DNA of 33,676 bases from Kiritimatiellia bacterium. GTDB lineage: Bacteria > Verrucomicrobiota > Kiritimatiellia > RFP12 > UBA1067. The DNA is taken from positions 1 through 33,676 of the forward strand of contig JAKSOZ010000019.1 in the NCBI GenBank assembly GCA_024405265.1, read 5' to 3'. The position numbers were made by a program, and so were the translations under genes. The stretch's first letter is position 1. Every line of letters starts with the position of its first letter. This document shows, piece by piece, positions 7,892 through 13,990 of this stretch. The notes under the pieces are model-generated. The model saw nothing but the letters and a program-made list of their open reading frames with translations, was not told where the DNA came from and did not search any database.

Positions 7892-8900
7892 AAAACTTAA
7901 CCTAATCTCGCTCTTCGCCGGTGCAGGCGGAATGGATCTTGGCTTTGAGAAAGCCGGCTTCAATGTTGCTGTGGCTAACGAATTTGATCCTGAAATCTGT
8001 CCAACGTATAGACACAACCACAAGCATACCCATCTCATTGAAGGCGATATTCGCAACATCAGTGATGCAGACATTGAAATTGACAATGTCGTTGGGCTGA
8101 TTGGTGGTCCGCCTTGTCAGAGCTGGAGCGAAGCCGGTTCTCTTGGAGGAATCGAGGACGCACGTGGAAAACTCTTCTACGATTACATCCGTATTCTTCA
8201 AAAGAAGCAGCCGCTGTTCTTTGTTGCCGAAAACGTATCTGGAATGCTAGCTAAGCGCAACGAGGAAGCAGTAAAGAACATCCTCAAGATGTTTGATGAA
8301 GCAGGCTACGATGTTCAATATAAGCTTCTGAACTCAAACGACTACCATGTTCCGCAGATTCGTGAGCGTGTGTTTTATATCGGATTCAGAAAAGACCTCA
8401 ACATCAGCGACTTCGAGTATCCGACTCCGCTCGACGAAAAACCACTAACCCTCAAGGATGCCATCTGGGATCTAAGAGAGACGGCCGTTCCTGCGCTCGC
8501 AAAGAACAAGCACCGCTCAGATCTTAAGGTCTTGAATCATGAATATTTCATCGGGAACTACTCGACGATCTTCATGAGCCGAAACCGCGTTAAGGCATGG
8601 GATGAACCGGCTTTCACCGTGCAAGCTTCTGGTCGCCAATGCCAACTTCATCCGCAAGCACCTAAGATGGAGAAGTTCGGACCTAATGATATGCGATTTG
8701 TAAAGGGCAAGGAAGATCTTTATCGCCGCCTTACTGTTCGTGAATGCGCTCGCGTGCAAGGCTTCCCGGATGATTTCGAATTTCTTTACACGGATGTCAA
8801 CATGGGCTACAAGATGATCGGCAATGCTGTCCCAGTTAACTTCGCCTACGCCGTTGGCAAACAGGTTCTGGAATGCCTTAAGCGGAACAAGGCAATCTAA
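7884..8900 (+). CDS. C5-cytosine DNA methyltransferase, M.HaeIII/M.NgoPII-like (GGCC)
   Basis: A 338-residue DNA (cytosine-5) methyltransferase. Motif I is [12 protein letters not shown] at 10-21. Motif [11 protein letters not shown], carries the nucleophile C78. Further on are motif VI A-E-N-V-S-G, motif [15 protein letters not shown], and the final [17 protein letters not shown] and [12 protein letters not shown]. The target recognition region has [15 protein letters not shown] and [17 protein letters not shown], which I recognise as closely M.HaeIII-like, so methylation of GGCC is expected. AAGGAA lies just before the ATG. The enzyme should protect the chromosome from both endonucleases of this island. 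A strong terminator follows. Confidence 0.95.
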   Translation: MAKKLNLISLFAGAGGMDLGFEKAGFNVAVANEFDPEICPTYRHNHKHTHLIEGDIRNISDADIEIDNVVGLIGGPPCQSWSEAGSLGGIEDARGKLFYDYIRILQKKQPLFFVAENVSGMLAKRNEEAVKNILKMFDEAGYDVQYKLLNSNDYHVPQIRERVFYIGFRKDLNISDFEYPTPLDEKPLTLKDAIWDLRETAVPALAKNKHRSDLKVLNHEYFIGNYSTIFMSRNRVKAWDEPAFTVQASGRQCQLHPQAPKMEKFGPNDMRFVKGKEDLYRRLTVRECARVQGFPDDFEFLYTDVNMGYKMIGNAVPVNFAYAVGKQVLECLKRNKAI

Positions 8901-8914
8901 GTCATAAAGCATCT

Positions 8915-8962
8915 AAAGCAAACTGGCGCAGACATCCTATGGTCTGCGCCAGTTTGCTTTTT
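8915..8962. terminator. Strong terminator between convergent island operons
   Basis: A perfect inverted repeat has arms at 8915-8933 and 8942-8960 (core AGCAAACTGGCGCAGAC) around an 8-base loop, followed on the plus strand by a T run. It ends the R-M operon. The minus-strand flank is less T-rich, but the hairpin could also serve the opposing operon, whose last gene stops at 8965. Confidence 0.9.
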
Positions 8963-8964
8963 CG

Positions 8965-9162
8965 TCATTCCTGCTGAGATTCATTGTCATCGAAATAGAC
9001 TTCGTAGCACGAGATTCCTTTCCGCGCTTTCTTAACCAACGAATAAAAACTGTTATAATTATTCTTGGGCGACAAATGCAGAATCTCCGAGCACTCTGCT
9101 GCAGATCCTGTTGCTACGAGTTCATCTGATTCTTTCAGATATACAGTATAAAATCTCGCCAT
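8965..9162 (-). CDS. Small 65-residue accessory protein
   Basis: The last gene of the minus-strand island operon, 10 bases after the nuclease-helicase. The product begins M-A-R-F-Y-T-V-Y and continues with E-L-V-A-T-G-S-A-A-E-C-S-E-I-L, then N-S-F-Y-S-L-V-K-K-A-R-K-G. This layout resembles small phage and mobile-element proteins in which a beta hairpin (x-Y-x-V-Y-D-x-x-x-D-E-L-x-A-x-G-T) precedes a helix-turn-helix-like segment that starts after A-x-E-C. A DNA-binding role is inference. I chose the ATG at 9160-9162 because the family-like N-terminus starts there; GGAGAGG lies about 14 bases upstream, somewhat far. An alternative upstream start would overlap the helicase gene. Confidence 0.6.
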   Translation of the reverse strand: MARFYTVYLKESDELVATGSAAECSEILHLSPKNNYNSFYSLVKKARKGISCYEVYFDDNESQQE

Positions 9163-9172
9163 ATATGATCTT

Positions 9173-10900
9173 TTAGCCTCTCCTGTCAAAATAGACAAAG
9201 CAGCCTCGCTTGCCACGAGTCATCATAATGTAATAACAATTTCTTATGTACTCCGTGCAACGAACAGTGAACTCAGAAAGGAGATCGGCATTTTCTGGTT
9301 TGTGCAAATGAGATATGATATTCTTAAACGAGTTGTAGTAGTCAATGCCGCCTACGCCACCATATTTCCCCGGCTTGTGTGCAATCAAATCTGCATCGAT
9401 TTTTAGATCTTGCGCAATGCTGATGATCATGGCAAACATCTTTACTTTGTCAACATCGGCGATTAATCCGTCAGAAGTTAATATGGCATCTTCGCCTACA
9501 ATGACAGCCGTGTAATCAACATCAAGTCCTGGCATCCACCACGATCCAACCCAGAATCGACCGTTGTACTGCCCTTGATAATTTCGGTTTCTTACATAAG
9601 GAATCCATTCGCATTCGGTTCTACTCCCCCAGTTGGTAAACAAACGTTGGTTCGAGCTTATCGGAAGGGTCTTGAGCATTGATGTGACCGCAATGGTCAT
9701 ATCGGGTCGATCCTTATGTAACGAAAAAATCGCATTCTGAAAATCGTCGTAGTTATCAAAGATCCTAAAATCAAATTTTTCATCTTTAGTAAATTCAGAC
9801 ATCCCGCTCAGACAGTCGCGAATATTTTTCTCAGCAACCAAAGATCCGTTATATCGGACAGATTCTTTTAGTTCAATCGTAACAAAGTCCTCGCGAGACT
9901 CCAAGCGTTTAAGTTCTGCAATTGGATTGTTGGCATTAATGGTTTGCTTTTCATCATAACAAAGTATAAGACGAGCTCCGCGTGAAACCATATTCGATAT
10001 CACGCCCTCGTCGTTATGTTGAGCCTCGTCCATGAAGAGAATAAAGTTTTTTGCAATCTCTGGGCGAACAGTTTTATCAAGTGTCCAAGGCAGAGTAAAT
10101 GTATCTTCCGATGACGGGTAGATACTCCTGTACAGAGCCGTATTCTGTCTTCCGCTTACAAAGATAGGCGTTATCTTGCTTTTAGCACAGCTCTTAAGCA
10201 CCGTAACAAAAAGATTGAGAAGAATGGCTGTTTTCCCTGCACCTGCCGCGCCTGTTACTCGAACAATATGCTTACCGGCCTTAAGTGCGTCTCGTATCTT
10301 ATCAACGGCTTTGCTTTGCTCTTTTGTAAGAATGAAAGGCTCTTCGTGGGTAACTATGGAATGCATCGCTTCAACAATACCCTTGCAAGGCGAGAAGGTT
10401 GCATCGCGCAAATCTGTTAATGCTTCTGGACATCCATGCGGAAGAAACTTTGCAATTTCCTCGATGAATGAATTCATGTTGTTCCTGACGGTTACGCGCG
10501 TTCCTCCGGGGAAAGGATGTTTATCCCCTAGAAGTCGAACGCCATCCGTGGAGGCATTGCGTACAAAGACAAGGGGATAGACTTTGTATTTCGCTCCAAT
10601 ATCAAGATAGTCGCGAAAGCTTATGGCGTGACGAGCCACCTGAACTTCAGGATGCAGCTCATAACCACTCCGCCTATACGAAGAAAATCGAGACTCTTTA
10701 ATATACGAATCATCCCATTGCTTTGATTCGATTATAAATGCACACGCATAGCCTTTAGCATTTCTTCCAAGAAACACGAGATCCGCAGCCATGCCGTCGG
10801 TTGGCAAAGAATACTCCACTGCTACCACAACATCATGTGGCAGCTTATTCTTTTTCAGTGCAGCCTTAACATCGTTTACAAGAACGTGCCAAGAATGCAC
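9173..10900 (-). CDS. PD-(D/E)XK nuclease fused to DUF2075-type helicase
   Basis: A 575-residue protein with two parts. Residues 1-115 look like a PD-(D/E)XK nuclease: A-A-D-L-V-F-L-G with D40, a strand, then F-I-I-E-S-K-Q-W with E58 and K60. From about 190 there is a superfamily 1-like helicase of the DUF2075 type. Q195 lies in the family-type L-T-K-E-Q-S-K-A-V-D, Walker A is G-A-A-G-A-G-K-T at 217-224, Walker B is F-M-D-E-A-Q-H at 289-295, and the C-terminal M-M-T-R-G-K-R-G with R562 is the arginine motif. The start is GTG at 10898-10900 with GGAGG eight bases upstream; the preceding 33-codon ORF ends in TAG directly against it, so translation is probably coupled. Nuclease-helicase fusions of this kind are often found in defence islands. 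A role in restriction of foreign DNA or end processing is inference from the neighbours. Confidence 0.85.
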   Translation of the reverse strand: MHSWHVLVNDVKAALKKNKLPHDVVVAVEYSLPTDGMAADLVFLGRNAKGYACAFIIESKQWDDSYIKESRFSSYRRSGYELHPEVQVARHAISFRDYLDIGAKYKVYPLVFVRNASTDGVRLLGDKHPFPGGTRVTVRNNMNSFIEEIAKFLPHGCPEALTDLRDATFSPCKGIVEAMHSIVTHEEPFILTKEQSKAVDKIRDALKAGKHIVRVTGAAGAGKTAILLNLFVTVLKSCAKSKITPIFVSGRQNTALYRSIYPSSEDTFTLPWTLDKTVRPEIAKNFILFMDEAQHNDEGVISNMVSRGARLILCYDEKQTINANNPIAELKRLESREDFVTIELKESVRYNGSLVAEKNIRDCLSGMSEFTKDEKFDFRIFDNYDDFQNAIFSLHKDRPDMTIAVTSMLKTLPISSNQRLFTNWGSRTECEWIPYVRNRNYQGQYNGRFWVGSWWMPGLDVDYTAVIVGEDAILTSDGLIADVDKVKMFAMIISIAQDLKIDADLIAHKPGKYGGVGGIDYYNSFKNIISHLHKPENADLLSEFTVRCTEYIRNCYYIMMTRGKRGCFVYFDRRG

Positions 10901-11002
10901 CTAACTAGCCTCCGAGTCTGGGTAGATTCTTTTTAACGAATCAACTATGACATCTGACTCAGTTGTCTCAAAGTCAGAGATTAATGCGTAGTACCCGTTC
11001 AT
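10901..11002 (-). CDS. Overlooked 33-residue ORF between endonuclease and helicase
   Basis: An ATG at 11000-11002 begins one base after the TAA of the upstream endonuclease frame, and the TAG at 10901-10903 touches the GTG of the helicase gene. The frame therefore fills the gap exactly. The product is acidic (begins M-N-G-Y-Y-A-L-I-S-D-F-E-T-T-E) and matches nothing I know. The ribosome binding site of the helicase (GGAGG) lies inside it. It may be a real small protein or a coupling device that delivers ribosomes to the GTG start. Confidence 0.5.
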   Translation of the reverse strand: MNGYYALISDFETTESDVIVDSLKRIYPDSEAS

Positions 11003-11003
11003 A

Positions 11004-11901
11004 TTACATCACAGGGATGATGCGTCGGGGAAGAGGCATATCAATGGGCTGTGTGTCGAATTTAAGGCTTGGAGTAGACCCGCTGGCTGCAAGTCGAGAA
11101 CTTGCCGTATGAAGCCGCAGGCTGAGTTTCCATCCGTTGTTAAACGTCAAATAGATATAGCTAGGAATCTCTTTGTTAAAAGCTACATCGCAAGAAGTAG
11201 GCTTCTTGATGCTTGAGAAATCCACAAACTCTAAGTTGCCGTTCTGAAAAATGACTTTAATATAGTCCGTATTACCTACTAGGAATGTGAAGAACGTAAT
11301 GCAAATATTTGCATCCTTCAAATAATTACGAAGGAAGCAAACTACTAAATCACAAACCGGCGCATAAAGATGCGAGCTGATAAAATTCGGATCAGCAAGT
11401 TTTAGTTCCGGGAATGTGGTTGCCTTTGGGCATAAAAGCTTTGCCTCACGATAGAAGGCATCAAATCGTTTCTGTAGTTCTGTTCGGTAGTTAAAATCCT
11501 CATAGGATTTCTTGGGAAAGCCGAGTTGCTGCATCAAGGACGGCGGTCTTTGATGCTTGAGTGCATGATGATTATTCTTTATGGACAGATTAATCGTACA
11601 CCCATTAGGCTTATGAATGCGGATATCTGTAACATCTCCTTCCCGAGCATCGTCATCAGGCAATCTGTCAACAAGCCCGGTTGCAAACATAAATGGCTCT
11701 CCTCGTAGGATGGTAGCCAGCGCAGAAAGCAGCTCTTTGAAAGCTCCTCATTCGATATTGATCTAGTGTACGAAACTTTACGCCATCGCGAACCTGATCA
11801 GTCTGCGCTCTATCTGTTAAAGAAACGCCAGCTTGTTTTCGCAGCTCATCAACGATGGCGAACTCAAATCCTCTTCCGGTTTGATCGGAGATGTTATCCA
11901 T
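11004..11901 (-). pseudogene. HaeIII-family restriction endonuclease, broken by a frameshift
   Basis: Two frames on the minus strand together give one HaeIII-family endonuclease of about 300 residues. The first (ATG at 11899-11901) begins M-D-N-I-S-D-Q-T-G-R-G-F-E-F-A, like the D-Q-G-R-A-F/Y-E-Y start of the family. It runs out of similarity near 11740 and stops at 11668. The second frame, open from 11747, continues with F-K-E-L-L-S-A-L-A-T-I-L-R-G-E-P, then G-D-V-T-D-I-R-I, L-S-I-K-N-N-H-H-A-L-K-H and the C-terminal G-W-K-L-S-L-R-L-H-T-A-S with P-S-L-K-F-D-T-Q. Skipping one base near 11735-11745 joins them cleanly. AAGGAG lies nine bases before the first ATG. HaeIII cuts GGCC, the same site expected for the neighbouring NgoPII-type system. 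It could be real decay, an assembly error or, less likely, programmed frameshifting; no long homopolymer is at the junction. Confidence 0.82.
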
Positions 11902-11926
11902 TTTGTTTAACTCCTTACTATGTAAT

Positions 11927-11955
11927 AGTATATCAAATCTATTACTTTTATCATA
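11927..11955 (-). promoter_or_regulatory. Probable promoter of the endonuclease-helicase operon
   Basis: TGATATACT on the minus strand gives an extended -10 (TATACT at 11927-11932), 25 bases before the ATG at 11901. A weak -35 (TATGAT) lies 17 bases further upstream. Nothing else promoter-like is seen before the operon. Confidence 0.45.
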
Positions 11956-12004
11956 GGCTACAACACCCGCCGCACTCTATGCTCAACTGCCATCTGGAAA
12001 AGTG

Positions 12005-12229
12005 ATTTTTCGGATAGACCTCAATTTCGACCAATAAAATAAGGGGTCTCGGCTCTGTCCGAAAAATAGAGACCCAAATAGGAAATAGGGAAACTATAGG
12101 GGATAGAGCCGTAGAGAGCGAGTCGGCGCAGCCCTATTTGCACACGGGCGCGAACCCACCACAAAGCAAAAAGCCCAAAGTTTATTGGGGTTTTTCGTGA
12201 TTCTTCTGCAGCCCGATTTTTCGGACTGA
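12005..12229. repeat. Three copies of a 14-bp motif and overlapping inverted repeats at the island's tmRNA end
   Basis: ATTTTTCGGA(C/T)(A/T)GA occurs at 12005-12018 (+), inverted at 12054-12067, and at 12216-12229 (+). GGGTCTC (12044-12050) pairs with GAGACCC (12069-12075), and GGCTCTGTCC (12051-12060) pairs with GGATAGAGCC (12101-12110, one mismatch). The arms of these two stems interleave, as in an H-type pseudoknot. The stretch 11902-12249 has no convincing coding frame. It could be an attachment or accessory site of the island or a structured RNA; neither is shown. Confidence 0.5.
12168..12195 (-). terminator. Probable tmRNA terminator
   Basis: On the minus strand AAAAACCCCAATAAACTTTGGGC is followed by TTTTT: a short stem CCCAA/TTGGG with A and T flanks, about 55 bases past the tmRNA 3' end. 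Two more small hairpins lie between: 12229-12244 (AATAGG-GACT-CCTATT on the minus strand) and 12210-12227. They may stop exonucleases or guide 3' processing. Confidence 0.6.
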
Positions 12230-12249
12230 ATAGGAGTCCCTATTTTTTA

Positions 12250-12605
12250 TGGTGGAGGTGAGGGGAGTCGAACCCCTGTCCGAAACGGCGTCACCCAAAC
12301 ATCTACGCGTGTAGTTCATCTTTAATCTCGAAGCCGATAAGCGGACAAACACGCTAAGCCGACCTCATCCTCTCGATTCGTCACGCTTAAGCGAGCGAGA
12401 GGAGCCCCCTTAAGCGTGATCTGCTATGATAATGCCTAGGCGCTCAGCAGACATCGGCGCTTCGACATGCGGCCTTTATATATTAGGCGGCAAGAGCGTA
12501 ATCGTTGTTCGCAATTACATTTTCACTCGTTTATTAACGTGGCCAACGAGTATCCACGACGCGCAATCTGACCTCAACACATTCCGTCGAAACCGGATCA
12601 CCCCC
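12250..12605 (-). ncRNA. ssrA: Transfer-messenger RNA (tmRNA)
   Basis: A one-piece tmRNA of 356 bases that rescues stalled ribosomes with SmpB. The 5' end GGGGGUG pairs with CACCUCC before the encoded ACCA (CCA at 12250-12252), forming the acceptor stem with GU pairs. The 5' segment shows the typical GGUUUCGACGG, and the 3' segment the T arm GGACAGGGGUUCGACUCCCC. The tag reading frame begins GCG-AAC-AAC-GAU and ends GCC-GCC-UAA, encoding ANNDYALAA, so with the alanine from the tRNA part the tag ends in the usual Y-A-L-A-A degron. A hairpin with T run separates it from tRNA-Phe. Its 3' flank borders the accessory island, a common location for integrated elements. Confidence 0.97.
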
Positions 12606-12611
12606 GTAAAC

Positions 12612-12632
12612 AAAAAAGACCGCTTTCGCGGT
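12612..12632 (-). terminator. Hairpin plus T run between tRNA-Phe and tmRNA
   Basis: On the minus strand ACCGC-GAAA-GCGGT is followed by C and six T. It lies 4 bases after the tRNA-Phe 3' end and 6 bases before the tmRNA 5' end. It looks like an intrinsic terminator or attenuator, yet no promoter for tmRNA is visible downstream of it, so partial read-through or use as a processing signal is likely. Confidence 0.7.
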
Positions 12633-12636
12633 TATT

Positions 12637-12712
<76 letters not shown>

Positions 12713-12730
12713 ACAAGGGTTGGTTGGAAA

Positions 12731-12806
12731 TGGTAGGAGCGCAGGGATTCGAACCCTGGACCCAGTGATTAAGAGTCACTTGCTCTACCAGCTGAGCTAC
12801 GCCCCC
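12731..12806 (-). tRNA. tRNA-Lys (CTT)
   Basis: A 76-base cloverleaf with encoded CCA. The acceptor is GGGGGCG/CGCTCCT with two GU pairs, and the anticodon loop CTCTTAA gives CTT. The T loop TTCGAAT is standard. It is the middle gene of the tRNA cluster. Confidence 0.97.
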
Positions 12807-12822
12807 ATTCACTGTTTTCTAA

Positions 12823-12898
12823 TGGAGCGAGCTAAGGGACTCGAACCCTCGACAACCACCTTGGCAAGGTGGCACTCTACCAACTGAGTTAAGCTCGC
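12823..12898 (-). tRNA. tRNA-Gly (GCC)
   Basis: A 76-base cloverleaf with encoded CCA and discriminator U. The acceptor is GCGAGCT/AGCTCGC, and the anticodon stem CCACC/GGTGG encloses TTGCCAA (anticodon GCC). It is the first gene of the cluster, about 20 bases after the -10 box. Confidence 0.97.
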
Positions 12899-12920
12899 CT
12901 GTTGCCCGAAAACGTTGTGT

Positions 12921-12950
12921 ATTATATCATATTTCCTTCGCTCTGCGCAA
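12921..12950 (-). promoter_or_regulatory. Promoter of the tRNA cluster (and probably tmRNA)
   Basis: TTGCGC (12945-12950), an 18-base spacer and TATAAT (12921-12926), preceded by TGA as an extended -10. Its -35 side shares CCCCCTTG with the promoters of tRNA-Cys and rpmJ. Confidence 0.8.
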
Positions 12951-12985
12951 GGGGGTTTTTTCACTTTTTTTCAAAAAAGTTTTTT

Positions 12986-12993
12986 GGTATAAT
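12986..12993 (+). promoter_or_regulatory. Extended -10 seven bases before a start codon
   Basis: TGGTATAAT ends at 12993 and the lipoprotein ATG is at 13001. Transcription should therefore start at or within a base or two of the start codon, giving a leaderless or nearly leaderless mRNA. No Shine-Dalgarno sequence is present. An A/T-rich stretch lies at the -35 position. Confidence 0.6.
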
Positions 12994-13000
12994 ATTCATC

Positions 13001-13990
13001 ATGAAAAACATCATATTCCTTACTTTTTTAGCTCTTCTCACCGGCTGCGAAAGTGTGAAAAACGCGATTGATGATCATCGACGCGTCGCAAAACTCGGCG
13101 TAATCGCATCTTCCGAGATAACTTGGATCACCGAAGCGAAAACTTTTGAACGCGTCATGTCTTATTATCGCGACCAAAACGTCGACGCTGTCGTTATCGC
13201 AGGAGGAGCGACCAAGAACGGATACAAGAACCAATACGAGGTATTAAACAAAGTGTACACAAAAGTATTCGCCACAAAGAAAACTCCGCTAATAATTACC
13301 GAGGGCGAGCACGAAGTGAACGGCTTCAAGTTCCGCGTCTCTTTCACCCATCCCTACGAGAATCAGTCCATACCCACTTTCTTCGGAGAAGGCAAAACAC
13401 CTTTAACCGATGAATCAACCGTCTATCCGATCGAGAACAACGCGTTTTACGCGGGTTCTTTAAGCGGACTTAAACTCGCAAGCGGCTATGAATATCTCGG
13501 CAAGCTCCCGAACGTCGTACAAGGACTTTTGGTAAGCGCATACGAAGACGAAACGATTATCCGGAGACTCGACTTCTCAGGCAAAACTCCTGTCGACGTA
13601 GCGAAGCCTTGGCGCTATCCCGCCGACAAGCTCGATCTCAAAAACCTTCCCGCTCCCGATTTCCCCGAGGACTCCTACCTTCAAGTCATCCCCGGTTATA
13701 TTGGAGCCGATAGCGTTTATACCCTCCGTTTCGCCAGCGTCAGAAGCGCTTTCGCCGCGTCGCGCGCATATTCGTATGAGATGACAGCAGCGTTCGCAGA
13801 CAATCCCAAAGCCCCCTTCCTTCGTCGCACGCTCCTCTCCTCAGGCTTTTACACTTCAGAAGCAAACGACACGCTACCGCTAAGCGTCATCATAAAGAAA
13901 GATGATCTCCCGGAGGGGAAGCTCATCTTCAGCGTCACACCCATATCTTCAATGGGCAAACGCGGCAGAAGCATCAGTGCTCAATTGTGA
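13001..13990 (+). CDS. Lipoprotein with a degenerate phosphoesterase-like domain
   Basis: A 329-residue envelope protein. Residues 1-16 form a lipoprotein signal with lipobox L-T-G-C, so C16 should be lipidated. The stretch V-D-A-V-V-I-A-G-G-A-T-K-N-G near 60-75 and P-L-I-I-T-E-G-E-H-E near 95-105 look like the G-D-x-T-x-x-G and G-N-H-E/D blocks of calcineurin-like phosphoesterases. The metal ligands D and N are replaced by G and E, so activity is doubtful. The C-terminal half resembles a beta-sandwich ligand-binding module. I chose the internal ATG because the lipoprotein signal starts there and the -10 box sits just before it; a longer frame from 12902 adds no sensible sequence. The 3' end overlaps the convergent purF end by ten bases. 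The function is unknown. Confidence 0.6.
   Translation: MKNIIFLTFLALLTGCESVKNAIDDHRRVAKLGVIASSEITWITEAKTFERVMSYYRDQNVDAVVIAGGATKNGYKNQYEVLNKVYTKVFATKKTPLIITEGEHEVNGFKFRVSFTHPYENQSIPTFFGEGKTPLTDESTVYPIENNAFYAGSLSGLKLASGYEYLGKLPNVVQGLLVSAYEDETIIRRLDFSGKTPVDVAKPWRYPADKLDLKNLPAPDFPEDSYLQVIPGYIGADSVYTLRFASVRSAFAASRAYSYEMTAAFADNPKAPFLRRTLLSSGFYTSEANDTLPLSVIIKKDDLPEGKLIFSVTPISSMGKRGRSISAQL

Noticed and set aside
11902-12249. CRISPR-like or tandem repeat array
   Set aside because: The repeats are only three, unevenly spaced and in mixed orientation, with no spacer regularity.
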